A DNA stretch of 64,000 nucleotides from Haloplanus litoreus (lineage in GTDB: Archaea > Halobacteriota > Halobacteria > Halobacteriales > Haloferacaceae). This document shows, piece by piece, positions 1 to 8,835 of the stretch. The stretch's first letter is position 1. The number at the start of each line of letters is the position of its first letter. A model generated the notes under the pieces. It ran no database searches and had not been told where the DNA came from. It saw only the letters and a program-made list of their open reading frames with translations. The translations under genes were made by a program, and so were the position numbers. Where the stretch lies: the NCBI RefSeq assembly GCF_042677945.1, contig NZ_JBHUDN010000005.1. One strand, written 5' to 3'.

Positions 1-1119
1 ATCGACGCCCTCGAACCGTTCGCGTCCGACCGTGACGCCGACACTGCCCTGTTGGTCACCGACGAACACCTGGCCGAGAGTGGCGTCGTCGACGCGCCCC
101 GTGCTCGCCTCGAAGCGGCGGGCGTGGATGTGAACGTGTACGACGGCGTGGCGCCGGAGCCGAAACTGTCGATGGTCGAGGCGGCGGCCGAGCGCGTCGC
201 CGATCACGACCTGGTCGTCGGCGTCGGCGGCGGCAGTTCGATGGACACGGCGAAGTTCGCGGCGGCGCTCGCGGCGAACGGCGGTCCGGTCCGTGACATG
301 CTCGGTATGGACAACGTCCCCGGGTCGACGGCGCCGCTGGCGCTGGTGCCGACGACGGCGGGGACGGGAAGCGAGGTAACCCACATCGGCGTCTTCGCCG
401 ACGAGCGCGCGGGCGGGGTGAAGAGAGTCGCCTTCTCGCCGCACCTCTTTGCGGATCTCGCGGCGGTCGATCCGGACCTGACGAGGACGATGCCGCCGGG
501 CGTCGCGGCGGCGACGGGGCTGGACGCCCTGACGCACGCCGTCGAGAGCTACGTCTCCCTCCTGCGGACGCCGTACACGGACACGTTGGCGTTGCGTGCG
601 GTCGAACTCGTCGCGGAGAACCTGCGACCGGCAGTCGCGCAGGGGGCACGGAACGACGCGGCCCGCGCGGACATGAGCCTCGCGGCCACGCTCGCCGGGC
701 AGGCGTTCGTCAACTCCGGGCTGGGGGCTGTCCACGCGCTCACCTACCCCCTCGGGATGGAGTGTGGGCTGGGCCACGGGCTGGCCAACGGCGTCTTGCT
801 CCCGCACGTGATGCGGTACAACGTGCCAGCGGAGGTGGAGCGATTCGCCGACTTGGCCGACGCGCTCGGCGCGGAACGGCGTCCCGGAGAGTCGACCCGG
901 TCGTTCGCGGACCGGAGCGTCGACGCGGTGTTCGACCTGCTGGCGGACGTGGACGTGCCGACGAGCATCGCCGAGTTCGGGGAGTTCGACCGAGCGACGT
1001 TCGCGGACTTCGCGGACGTGGCGTTCGAGCACTCGGAGCACAACCTCGAACGGAATCCGCGGCGGATGGACCGCGAAGACGTGATTGCGGTGTTCGAGGC
1101 GGCCGCTGTGGGGCGATAG
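1..1119 (+). CDS. Iron-containing alcohol dehydrogenase family protein, 5'-truncated
   Basis: The reading frame is open from base 1, so the start lies upstream of the window; an internal TTG or later codon is not needed as a start. The family is NAD(P)-dependent alcohol/polyol dehydrogenases with a bound Fe or Zn. The nucleotide-binding motif GVGGGSSMDTAK is visible, as are the usual metal-ligand surroundings: DALTHAVESY, VHALTYPLG, and the His pair in GLGHGLANGVLLPHV. The C-terminal helical half looks complete and ends at a TAG. The substrate cannot be told from the sequence. The next gene is convergent, 88 bases away. Confidence 0.88.
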   Translation: MDALEPFASDRDADTALLVTDEHLAESGVVDAPRARLEAAGVDVNVYDGVAPEPKLSMVEAAAERVADHDLVVGVGGGSSMDTAKFAAALAANGGPVRDMLGMDNVPGSTAPLALVPTTAGTGSEVTHIGVFADERAGGVKRVAFSPHLFADLAAVDPDLTRTMPPGVAAATGLDALTHAVESYVSLLRTPYTDTLALRAVELVAENLRPAVAQGARNDAARADMSLAATLAGQAFVNSGLGAVHALTYPLGMECGLGHGLANGVLLPHVMRYNVPAEVERFADLADALGAERRPGESTRSFADRSVDAVFDLLADVDVPTSIAEFGEFDRATFADFADVAFEHSEHNLERNPRRMDREDVIAVFEAAAVGR

Positions 1120-1207
1120 TCGGCGCTCATCCGGGTCGTCGTCCCTGTATGCCGGCCGTCGGCCCCTCCGGTCGGCGACGGCTGGAAACGACGCACGACC
1201 AGCCGGA

Positions 1208-1978
1208 TCAGTCGGCGGCTCGTCCCTCGCCGCCGAGGGCGTACTCCCGGGTCGCGGTCACCAGGTCGCGCCGGAAATCGCTCTCGCTGGGGTCGTCGCC
1301 GAGGGTTCGGAACAGCCGTTTGAATGTCTCCATGCCGACGGTGGGGGCGTCGGCCGCCGCGGCCCGCGACAGGTCGTACAGCCGGTGTTCGGGGTCGATC
1401 AGCTCGTGCCGTTCGACGAGGGCGAGGGCGAAGGCGGCGTTGACCGCGGTGATGTCGGGGTCGGCACCGACGGATATCCGTCGTGACTCGTCGCCGCCGG
1501 GTCCCGTCCCCGCCGGTCCGGGCGCGTCGGCGACGGCGGCGGCGAGTTGGGATTCGAGGAACTGGACGAGCTTTGCCGCCGGCGCCACGGAGAGCGTGAT
1601 GTCGTCGGCGTAGATGTCGCGCATGTGGTTGGCGATCTGATAGCAGTGGGCGAGCTTCCGCCGTTCGACGTCGCGTCCGGAGAGCGCGAGAAAGAGCGCC
1701 TCGTCCGTCGACTGGGTGTGTGAGGCGTGGCCCTGTTCGTACCGGGTCATGTGGGCGAGTTCGTGGAGCGCGAGTTCACGGGCCATCGCGCTCGTCGCGG
1801 CCTGTCGCGAGATGTTGAGCACGTGGTGGTCGTCGTAGTGGGCGGCCCAGGTCCGTTCGTCCGGGTCGGCCCGGACGCGCACGTGAACCGGTCGATCGAG
1901 GTCGTGTTCGGTGGCCAGTAGGTCGGCGGCGCCGAGAAACGGGTCCGGTGGGGCGTCGCCCCGTACGCGTACATCCAT
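1208..1978 (-). CDS. DUF5781 family protein, zincin-like HELAH motif
   Basis: Haloarchaeal protein of 256 aa if started at the ATG giving MDVRVRG; a GTG five codons upstream (1993) is possible. It contains HELAHMTRYEQGH, which fits the HExxH zinc-metalloprotease signature, followed by a conserved segment with a further DEALFLALSGR stretch. I recognise the family as DUF5781, for which I know no characterised function. A peptidase role is inferred from the motif only. There is no signal peptide, so it is probably cytoplasmic. It is convergent with the dehydrogenase and divergent from the EF-2 gene, with about 160 bases of shared promoter region. Confidence 0.82.
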   Translation of the reverse strand: MDVRVRGDAPPDPFLGAADLLATEHDLDRPVHVRVRADPDERTWAAHYDDHHVLNISRQAATSAMARELALHELAHMTRYEQGHASHTQSTDEALFLALSGRDVERRKLAHCYQIANHMRDIYADDITLSVAPAAKLVQFLESQLAAAVADAPGPAGTGPGGDESRRISVGADPDITAVNAAFALALVERHELIDPEHRLYDLSRAAAADAPTVGMETFKRLFRTLGDDPSESDFRRDLVTATREYALGGEGRAAD

Positions 1979-2137
1979 GCCTACCGTTATCACGGGTCAG
2001 ATCACCAAGACGGTTGTGGTCGGATCCCCCCGATGCTCGTGGTATCGCGTGACATACGGGGCAAGCGGCCGGATCTCGGAGGTTTCGCCTCCGGCAAAAC
2101 ACTACCCTTTTGACCCTCCTGGCGGTATGGGCCTGTA

Positions 2138-4324
2138 ATGGGCCGACGAAAGAAGATCGTACAAGAATGTGAACGGCTGATGGACAAACCGGAGAACATC
2201 CGGAACATCGCCATCGCCGCTCACGTCGACCACGGTAAGACGACGCTGACGGACAACCTGCTCGCCGGTGCGGGCATGATCTCACAGGACACCGCGGGCC
2301 AGCAGCTCGCGATGGACACGGAGGAAGACGAGCAGGAACGCGGCATCACCATCGACGCCGCGAACGTCTCGATGACTCACGAGTACGAGGACAAGAACCA
2401 CCTGATCAACCTGATCGACACGCCGGGCCACGTCGACTTCGGTGGCGACGTGACCCGCGCGATGCGCGCCGTCGACGGTGCGCTCGTGGTCGTCGACGCC
2501 GTCGAGGGCGCGATGCCCCAGACGGAGACGGTACTCCGGCAGGCGCTCCGCGAGGGCGTCAAGCCGACGCTGTTCATCAACAAGGTCGACCGCCTCATCT
2601 CCGAACTCCAGGAAGGACCCCAGGAGATGCAAGAGCGGCTCCTGTCGGTCATCCACGACGTGAACGAGCTCATCCGTGGCATGACCGAGGAGATGGACGA
2701 CATCGACGAGGACTGGACCGTCTCCGTCGAGGGCGGCACCGTCGGCTTCGGGTCCGCGCTCTACAAGTGGGGTGTCTCCATGCCCTCGATGCAGCGGACG
2801 GGCATGGACTTCGGCGACATCATCGAACTCGAACGCGCCGACAAGCGCCAGGAACTCCACGAGCGGACGCCGCTGTCGGACGTCGTGCTCGACATGGTCT
2901 GTGAGCACTTCCCGAACCCGCTGGACGCCCAGCCCCGCCGTATCCCGCGCATCTGGCGCGGCGACGACACCTCCGAGATCGCGGAGTCCATGCGGCTGGT
3001 CGACGAGGACGGCGACGTCGTCTTGATGGTCACGGACATCGGTGTCGACCCCCACGCCGGCGAAATCGCCGCGGGTCGCGTCTTCTCCGGGACTCTCGAG
3101 AAGGGGCAGGAACTGTACGTCTCCGGCACCGCCGGGAAGAACCGCATCCAGAGCGTCGGCATCTACATGGGTGGCGAGCGCGAGGAAGTGGAGCACGTCC
3201 CCGCCGGCAACATCGCCGCCGTCACCGGGCTGAAAGACGCTATCGCGGGCTCTACGGTGTCGAGCGTGGAGATGACGCCGTTCGAGTCCATCGAGCACAT
3301 CTCCGAGCCGGTCATCACGAAGAGCGTCGAGGCGAAGAACATGGACGACCTGCCGAAGCTGATCCAGACGCTCCAGCAGGTCGCCAAGGAAGACCCGACG
3401 ATCCAGATCGAGATCAACGAGGAGACGGGGGAACACCTCATCTCCGGCCAGGGTGAACTCCACCTCGAAGTCATCAGCCAGCGCATCGAGCGCAACCAGG
3501 GAATCCCGATCAACACCGGCGAACCCATCGTCGTCTACCGCGAGGCGCCCCAGGAGTCCTCTCAGGAGGTCGAAGGGGTCTCGCCGAACCGACACAACAA
3601 GTTCTACATCACCGTCGACCCCCTGAGCGACGAGATTACCGAGGAGATTCAGATGGGGAACGTCTCGATGGACATGCCCGAACTGGAGCGGCGTGAAGCG
3701 CTGCAGGAGGCCGGCATGGACAAGGACACCTCGCAGAACGTGGAACACATCCACGGGACGAACATCCTCATCGACGACACGAAGGGGATTCAGCACCTCA
3801 ACGAGACCATGNNNNNNNNNNNNNNNNNNNNNNNNNNNNNNNNNNNNNNNNNNNNNNNNNNNNNNCCCGTCTCGGGGTCGCTCATCCGCCTGCACGACGC
3901 GCGGCTCCACGAGGACACCATCCACCGTGGCCCGGCGCAGGTCATCCCCGCCGTCCGCGAGGCGGTCCACCGCGCGCTCATCGACGGCGAGATCCGCCTG
4001 CTCGAACCCATCCAGAACGTCCGCATCGACGTGCCCTCGGAACACATGGGGGCGGCGTCCGGCGAGATCCAGGGCCGTCGTGGCCGCGTCGACGACATGT
4101 ACCAGGAGGGTGACCTCATGGTCATCGAGGGCATCGCGCCCGTCGGGGAGATGATCGGCTTCTCCTCCGACATCCGGAGCGCCACCGAGGGTCGTGCGTC
4201 GTGGAACACCGAGAACGCCGGCTTCCGTGTGCTCGCCGACAACCTCCAGCCGGATCTGATCAAGGAGATCCGCGAGCGCAAGGGCATGAAGCTGGAACTG
4301 CCGCCGTCGGTCGACTACATCTAA
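2138..4324 (+). CDS. fusA: Translation elongation factor EF-2
   Basis: Archaeal EF-2 catalyses GTP-dependent ribosomal translocation. The G1 box AHVDHGKTT is at residues 28-36, RGITID and DTPGHVDF follow, and NKVD is the G4 motif. The C-terminal domain keeps HEDTIHRGPAQ, in which His596 (numbered with the gap) is the expected diphthamide site. Total length is 728 aa, normal for the family. Bases 3812-3865 are Ns and hide exactly 18 codons in frame just before domain IV. A hairpin (GGAGG/CCTCC) and an AT-richer segment with ACTACCCTTTTG lie upstream and may be terminator and promoter. It is probably transcribed alone. Confidence 0.97.
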   Translation: MGRRKKIVQECERLMDKPENIRNIAIAAHVDHGKTTLTDNLLAGAGMISQDTAGQQLAMDTEEDEQERGITIDAANVSMTHEYEDKNHLINLIDTPGHVDFGGDVTRAMRAVDGALVVVDAVEGAMPQTETVLRQALREGVKPTLFINKVDRLISELQEGPQEMQERLLSVIHDVNELIRGMTEEMDDIDEDWTVSVEGGTVGFGSALYKWGVSMPSMQRTGMDFGDIIELERADKRQELHERTPLSDVVLDMVCEHFPNPLDAQPRRIPRIWRGDDTSEIAESMRLVDEDGDVVLMVTDIGVDPHAGEIAAGRVFSGTLEKGQELYVSGTAGKNRIQSVGIYMGGEREEVEHVPAGNIAAVTGLKDAIAGSTVSSVEMTPFESIEHISEPVITKSVEAKNMDDLPKLIQTLQQVAKEDPTIQIEINEETGEHLISGQGELHLEVISQRIERNQGIPINTGEPIVVYREAPQESSQEVEGVSPNRHNKFYITVDPLSDEITEEIQMGNVSMDMPELERREALQEAGMDKDTSQNVEHIHGTNILIDDTKGIQHLNETMXXXXXXXXXXXXXXXXXXPVSGSLIRLHDARLHEDTIHRGPAQVIPAVREAVHRALIDGEIRLLEPIQNVRIDVPSEHMGAASGEIQGRRGRVDDMYQEGDLMVIEGIAPVGEMIGFSSDIRSATEGRASWNTENAGFRVLADNLQPDLIKEIRERKGMKLELPPSVDYI
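3812..3865. other. Assembly gap (54 Ns) inside the EF-2 gene
   Basis: Fifty-four consecutive undetermined bases. The length is a multiple of three, the reading frame continues on both sides, and the flanks (HLNETM before, PVSGSLIRLHDARLH after) are adjacent EF-2 sequence. So this is unresolved or masked sequence, not an insertion. Confidence 0.95.
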
Positions 4325-4416
4325 CGCGGTCCCACTCGTCGGCCGCTCTGCGATCTCTTTCACTCGCGATAATTCGGCAGACAGCTTCATCAGCCGTCGT
4401 CGCACAGCCACTGCCA

Positions 4417-5604
4417 ATGGCAGGAGTACTCGCCCGCATCGACCGGGGACTCGTTCGGCTGTTCGGCGCGGGACCTACCGCCGCCGGTCGCCGTCGGGAG
4501 CGACTCGCTCGGGCGGGGTCGTGTGCGGTCATCAGCCTGACCGGCGTCGCGCTGCTCGCTCCGAACCTGGTCCCGGGTCTGGTGGGGCAGGGACCGGCGG
4601 TCGGGACGGGACTCGCCGTCCTGGGTATCGTCGTCAGTCTCGGCCTCGTCGCCGCGGGGGTGCTGTTGTTTCGAAGCGCGTTCTCTACGCCCAACGCGGT
4701 TCGAATCGCGGTGTGGAACCTCCTCGGACTCGTGGTCCTCGGCGGCGTCCTTCTCGCACACGGACTCTACCGGGGCGCACTCGGCACCGTCACGCCGACC
4801 GACACACTGGCGGCCGGCAACGTCCTCGCCATCAGCGCCGCGGCCCACGTCATCATCGGCGTCCACGACGCCCGACGGGTGCGCGCGGAGCAACTGGCGC
4901 GCGAACGCGAAAAATTCGCGGTCTTGAGTCGCGTCCTCCGGCACAATCTCCGCAACGATGCGACGGTGTTGATCGGCCAGTCCGAGCGACTGGCGGCCGA
5001 ACTGGAGGACCCCTCGCTCGCCGAGGTGGCGGAGACGCTCAGTCGTCGGTCACAGGAGGTCGGCGGCCTCGCCGACAAGACGAAGGTGATGGTGGAGGCG
5101 CTCGATCGGCGGTCGGCGCCGAACGACCGAGTGAACGTCGGCGACGTCGTCGCTGACGTGGCTGCGGACGCCCGCGAGCGAACCGACTGCGGCGTCGAGG
5201 TCGACGTCCCTCCGGACCTGTGGATGTGGGCCGACGACGGCGTGGCGTCGGCGCTCGCCGAACTGGTCGAGAACGCCGTCGAACACGGCGGCGCATCCGT
5301 TCGAATCACGGCCGTGATCGAGGACGAGTCGGTCCACGTTCGTGTCGCCGACGACGGTCCCGGCGTCCCCGAGAACGAACGGGCCGTGGTCTCGGGCGAA
5401 TCGGAGATCACCCAGCTCACCCACGGGAGCGGCCTGGGGCTGTGGGTCGCCCGTTCCATCGCCGAATCCGCCGGCGGGAAGCTGACCTTCGACACCGAGG
5501 GAGAGTGGACGGTCGTCGGACTGGTCCACGGACGCGCCGCTTCGCCGACCGACGGCGCGGCCGGATCGGTCCCCACGGCCGAACCGGCCGGGACGACGGC
5601 CTGA
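4417..5604 (+). CDS. Membrane sensor histidine kinase
   Basis: Predicted two-component kinase of 395 aa. The N-terminal half has about four hydrophobic helices (from VISLTGVALLAPNL to ISAAAHVIIGV) and no recognisable extracellular sensor domain, so it may sense a membrane or intramembrane signal. A short charged linker leads to the dimerisation/phosphoacceptor box LSRVLRHNLRND with His176. The ATPase domain shows the N box ELVENAVEHG, G1 DDGPGVPE and G2 HGSGLGLWVA. ATG 4417 was chosen because upstream codons overlap EF-2 and lack coding character. No response regulator lies next to it, which is common in haloarchaea. Confidence 0.88.
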   Translation: MAGVLARIDRGLVRLFGAGPTAAGRRRERLARAGSCAVISLTGVALLAPNLVPGLVGQGPAVGTGLAVLGIVVSLGLVAAGVLLFRSAFSTPNAVRIAVWNLLGLVVLGGVLLAHGLYRGALGTVTPTDTLAAGNVLAISAAAHVIIGVHDARRVRAEQLAREREKFAVLSRVLRHNLRNDATVLIGQSERLAAELEDPSLAEVAETLSRRSQEVGGLADKTKVMVEALDRRSAPNDRVNVGDVVADVAADARERTDCGVEVDVPPDLWMWADDGVASALAELVENAVEHGGASVRITAVIEDESVHVRVADDGPGVPENERAVVSGESEITQLTHGSGLGLWVARSIAESAGGKLTFDTEGEWTVVGLVHGRAASPTDGAAGSVPTAEPAGTTA

Positions 5605-5720
5605 GACGAGTCGTCGTAACCGTCTCTCGACCACGGGAGCGGCGACGGCCGGAAACGACCGGCAGCGGTCAGTCTGACGCGTGGCACAGGGTGCGCCGAA
5701 CGGTGCGGTTCGACCGATGC

Positions 5721-5730
5721 AATCATATAC
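5721..5730 (+). promoter_or_regulatory. TATA-like box of the leader ORF/ACT-hom operon
   Basis: The sequence AATCATATAC stands out in GC-rich surroundings. Its centre is about 26 bases before the ATG at 5752, the usual archaeal TATA-to-start distance. Transcription would therefore begin at or next to that ATG, giving a leaderless transcript. Confidence 0.55.
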
Positions 5731-5751
5731 CTCCTTGGCACAGTGTACACC

Positions 5752-5871
5752 ATGCCTCGCGGCACGACTACCGGCAGTCGACGTGTCGGCACGGAGCTAC
5801 CCCGCGGCCCATCCCCGTCGCCGATCACAATTATTTCGTCGACGGGTCGTGCCGCGGGGGTGACGGCCTGA
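5752..5871 (+). CDS. Candidate 39-aa leader peptide upstream of the ACT-hom operon
   Basis: ATG 5752 to TGA 5871; the next codon is the ATG of the ACT-domain gene, so the two ORFs abut with no spacer. The peptide is hydrophilic, with Thr and Ile clusters: GTTTGSRR near the start and PITIISSTGRAAGVTA at the end. A perfect 11-bp inverted repeat (5758-5768 with 5846-5856, extendable by G-T pairs) spans the whole ORF. Inside it lie 5777-5783 with 5837-5843 and 5786-5790 with 5820-5824. The arrangement resembles enterobacterial thrL, and the downstream genes encode an amino-acid-binding domain and homoserine dehydrogenase. That it is translated or regulatory is inference. Confidence 0.5.
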   Translation: MPRGTTTGSRRVGTELPRGPSPSPITIISSTGRAAGVTA

Positions 5872-6447
5872 ATGGCAGACGAAGCCGTCACCACCGACGA
5901 TGCCGACGACGAGGGACGCACCGACGGCGGTGAGCGTCCGCAGACGCACACGATCCGGCTGGAACTCGTCGACAAGCCCGGTGAACTGCTGTCGGCACTC
6001 CGGCCCATCGCGGAGAACGGCGGCAACCTCCTCTCGATATTCCACGAACGCGGGAACCTCACCCCGCGGGGACACATCCCCGTCGAGGTGGACGTCGAGT
6101 GTCCCCCGGACCGATTCGAGACCATCGTGGAGGCGCTCCGCGACGAGGGCGTCAACGTCATCCAGGCGGGTGCCGAGCGCTACGGCGAGCAGTTGACGCT
6201 GTTGCTCGTCGGCGACATCGTCGACACCGACCTCTCGGATACGCTCCAGCGCATCGAATCGAGTACGGACGCGACGCTCGCGGATCTGTCGCTCTCGGCC
6301 CCCGAGGGTCGGGGCGGCGCGTCCAGCGCCCGCCTCCGCCTCGCGACGCGGACCGGACGGATGGACGAGGTGTTCGACCACGTGCGTGACATCGCCGACG
6401 AGAAGGACCTCGACGTGATCGAACCGCTCGTGGAGGTGGCCGAATGA
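5872..6447 (+). CDS. ACT domain-containing amino-acid-binding protein
   Basis: Protein of 191 aa with an acidic N-terminal tail. It is followed by an ACT domain (THTIRLELVDKPGELLSALRP, then the conserved GGNLLSIFHERG loop near residue 45) and a second, ACT-like half (LTLLLVGDIVDTDLSDTL). ACT domains bind amino acids and control biosynthetic enzymes. The gene overlaps the homoserine dehydrogenase gene by 4 bases (ATGA), so translation is probably coupled and the protein is likely a regulatory partner of Hom, whose own sequence ends without an ACT domain. Start ATG 5872 follows directly on the leader ORF stop. Confidence 0.85.
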   Translation: MADEAVTTDDADDEGRTDGGERPQTHTIRLELVDKPGELLSALRPIAENGGNLLSIFHERGNLTPRGHIPVEVDVECPPDRFETIVEALRDEGVNVIQAGAERYGEQLTLLLVGDIVDTDLSDTLQRIESSTDATLADLSLSAPEGRGGASSARLRLATRTGRMDEVFDHVRDIADEKDLDVIEPLVEVAE

Positions 6448-7397
6448 CGCTCCGACTCGCGGTTATCGGTATCGGTGCAGTCGGTCGGTCCGTCGTCGAA
6501 CTCGCTCCGGAGTACGGCCACGTCGTGACGGCCGTCGCGGACTCGCGTTCGTCGGCGGTCGACCCCGAGGGTCTGGACGCCGAGGCGGTCTTCGACCGGA
6601 AAGACGGCGAGGGTGTGGTCGGCCCGGGCGACCCGGACGACGCCCTCGCCGCCGAGTACGACGTTCTCGTCGAGGCGACGCCGACGACGCTCGGCGACGC
6701 CGAACCCGGCTTCTCGCACGTGCGGGCGGCGCTGGAACGCGACCGGCACGTCGTCCTGGCGAACAAGGGGCCGGTGGCCGAACGGTACGCGGATCTGACG
6801 GCACTCGAAGCCGAGAGCGAGGGGACGGTCCAGTTCGAGGCGGCCGTCGGCGGCGCCATTCCCATCCTCTCGACCATCACGGATTTCGGCCCCAACCAGA
6901 TTACGGCGGCTCGTGGCGTGCTCAACGGTACCGCCAACTTCATCCTCTCGCGGATGGCCGCCGAGGGACTGGGGTACGAACACGTCCTCGCGGAGGCCCA
7001 GGACCTCGGCGTCGCCGAGGCGGACCCCGCCTTCGACGTGGAGGGGACGGACGCGGCGTTGAAGTTCGTCATCTTGGCGAACGTCCTCAGCGACGGCGAG
7101 CAGGTGTACCGCCTCGCGGACGCCACCGTCGAGGGTATCCGGGACATCCCGGCGAGCGCGCTCGATTTGGCGGCCGAGGACGGGCGGACGGTCCGCCTGA
7201 TCGGTGAGGCGACGGCCGACGGCGTCCGCGTGGGGCCGCGACTCGTCCCCCAGCACGACGCCCTGTCGGTCACGGGCACGCGCAACATCGTGCAGTTCGA
7301 GACGGTACACGCCGGCCAACTGCACCTCAGCGGCCGTGGCGCGGGCGGACCGGAGACGGCGACGGCTATTCTCTCGGACGTGGGCCGACTGGAGTGA
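6444..7397 (+). CDS. hom: Homoserine dehydrogenase
   Basis: NAD(P)H-dependent reduction of aspartate semialdehyde to homoserine, the branch step toward threonine, isoleucine and methionine. The N-terminal Rossmann motif is VIGIGAVGRSV. VVLANKGPVAE, the conserved catalytic-domain segment AARGVLNGTANFILSRM and the AEADPAFDVEGTDAALK signature with its catalytic Asp/Lys residues follow. Length is 317 aa, short because the C-terminal ACT domain of many bacterial enzymes is absent; the separate upstream ACT gene may supply that function. It is cotranscribed with the ACT gene (ATGA overlap). Confidence 0.93.
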   Translation: MTLRLAVIGIGAVGRSVVELAPEYGHVVTAVADSRSSAVDPEGLDAEAVFDRKDGEGVVGPGDPDDALAAEYDVLVEATPTTLGDAEPGFSHVRAALERDRHVVLANKGPVAERYADLTALEAESEGTVQFEAAVGGAIPILSTITDFGPNQITAARGVLNGTANFILSRMAAEGLGYEHVLAEAQDLGVAEADPAFDVEGTDAALKFVILANVLSDGEQVYRLADATVEGIRDIPASALDLAAEDGRTVRLIGEATADGVRVGPRLVPQHDALSVTGTRNIVQFETVHAGQLHLSGRGAGGPETATAILSDVGRLE

Positions 7398-7510
7398 ACT
7401 GACGCCCACGCCGACCGATTTCTCCCCGACGGTCACCTCCTCGCCGTCGTGCGGTATGGTGTCACAAACCGCAAGACGGCATCGGGAGCATCTGTGACGT
7501 GTATCGAAAT

Positions 7511-7519
7511 GGTTTTAGG
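7511..7519 (+). promoter_or_regulatory. TATA-like box upstream of EF-1 alpha
   Basis: GGTTTTAGG in an AT-richer pocket of the 172-base hom-EF-1 alpha spacer, about 50 bases before the ATG. It is the best TATA candidate for the EF-1 alpha/S10 operon and would leave a short 5' leader. Confidence 0.4.
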
Positions 7520-7569
7520 TCATTCGGGCAAAATAGTCGTCACCAAGCGCCTTAGCGCGTGATTCCACC

Positions 7570-8835
7570 ATGAGTGACAAACCGCACCAGAATCTGGCCA
7601 TTATCGGCCACGTCGACCACGGCAAGAGCACGCTCGTCGGGCGACTCCTGTTCGAGACAGGGTCCGTCCCGGAGCACGTAATTGAGCAGTACCGCGAGGA
7701 AGCCGAGGAGAAGGGCAAGGGTGGCTTCGAGTTCGCCTACGTCATGGACAACCTCGCAGAGGAGCGAGAGCGTGGTGTCACCATCGACATCGCCCACCAA
7801 GAGTTCGACACTGACGAGTACTTCTTCACCATCGTCGACTGTCCGGGTCACCGTGACTTCGTGAAGAACATGATCACGGGTGCCTCGCAGGCCGACAACG
7901 CGGTGCTCGTCGTCGCGGCCGACGACGGCGTCGCGCCCCAGACCCGCGAGCACGTCTTCCTGGCTCGCACGCTCGGGATCAACGAGCTGATCATCGGCGT
8001 CAACAAGATGGACATCGTCGACTACTCGGAGGACACCTTCAACGAGGTCACCGAGGAAGTCAAACAGCTGCTCAAGCAGGTCCGGTTCGGCACGGAGGAC
8101 GCGTCCTTCATCCCGATTTCGGCCTTCGAGGGCGACAACGTCGCCGAGAAGTCCGGCAACATGGACTGGTTCGACGGGCCGACGCTGCTCGAAGCCCTGA
8201 ACGATCTGCCGGCGACGGAGCCGCCAACGGACGCGCCGCTCCGCCTGCCGATTCAGGACGTCTACACCATCTCGGGCATCGGGACGGTCCCGGTCGGCCG
8301 CGTCGAGACGGGTGTCATGAACGTCGGCGACAACGTGTCGTTCCAGCCTTCGGACGTCGGTGGCGAGGTCAAGACCATCGAGATGCACCACGAAGAGGTG
8401 CCGGAGGCCGGCCCCGGCGACAACGTCGGGTTCAACGTCCGCGGTATCGGCAAGGACGACATCCGCCGTGGCGACGTCTGTGGCCCGGCCGACGACCCGC
8501 CGTCGGTCGCCGAGACGTTCCAGGCTCAGGTCGTCGTCATGCAGCACCCGTCGGTCATCACCGCGGGGTACACGCCGGTCTTCCACGCCCACACGGCGCA
8601 GGTCGCGTGTACCATCGAGTCCATCGACCAGAAGCTCGATCCCGCCAGTGGTGAGGTCGCCGAGGAGAACCCCGACTTCATCAAGTCCGGTGACGCCGCC
8701 GTCGTGACGGTTCGACCGCAAAAGCCTCTCAGCATCGAGCCGTCGTCCGAGATCCCGGAACTCGGGAGCTTCGCCATTCGCGACATGGGTCAGACCATCG
8801 CGGCCGGCAAAGTGCTCTCGGTCAACGAGCGATAG
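7570..8835 (+). CDS. tuf: Translation elongation factor EF-1 alpha
   Basis: GTPase that brings aminoacyl-tRNA to the ribosome. The 421 aa are full length. G1 is GHVDHGKST at residues 13-21, then ERGVTIDIAH, DCPGHRDF, and NKMD for guanine recognition. The two C-terminal beta-barrel domains follow (IQDVYTISGIGTVPVGRVE; GYTPVFHAHTAQVACTI). The S10 gene follows with no intergenic base, the conserved archaeal EF-1 alpha/S10 arrangement, so the two are cotranscribed. Confidence 0.98.
   Translation: MSDKPHQNLAIIGHVDHGKSTLVGRLLFETGSVPEHVIEQYREEAEEKGKGGFEFAYVMDNLAEERERGVTIDIAHQEFDTDEYFFTIVDCPGHRDFVKNMITGASQADNAVLVVAADDGVAPQTREHVFLARTLGINELIIGVNKMDIVDYSEDTFNEVTEEVKQLLKQVRFGTEDASFIPISAFEGDNVAEKSGNMDWFDGPTLLEALNDLPATEPPTDAPLRLPIQDVYTISGIGTVPVGRVETGVMNVGDNVSFQPSDVGGEVKTIEMHHEEVPEAGPGDNVGFNVRGIGKDDIRRGDVCGPADDPPSVAETFQAQVVVMQHPSVITAGYTPVFHAHTAQVACTIESIDQKLDPASGEVAEENPDFIKSGDAAVVTVRPQKPLSIEPSSEIPELGSFAIRDMGQTIAAGKVLSVNER

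Noticed and set aside
2282..4417. 711-codon frame antisense to EF-2
   Set aside because: Shadow of EF-2; it even reads through the N gap and has no homologous motif.
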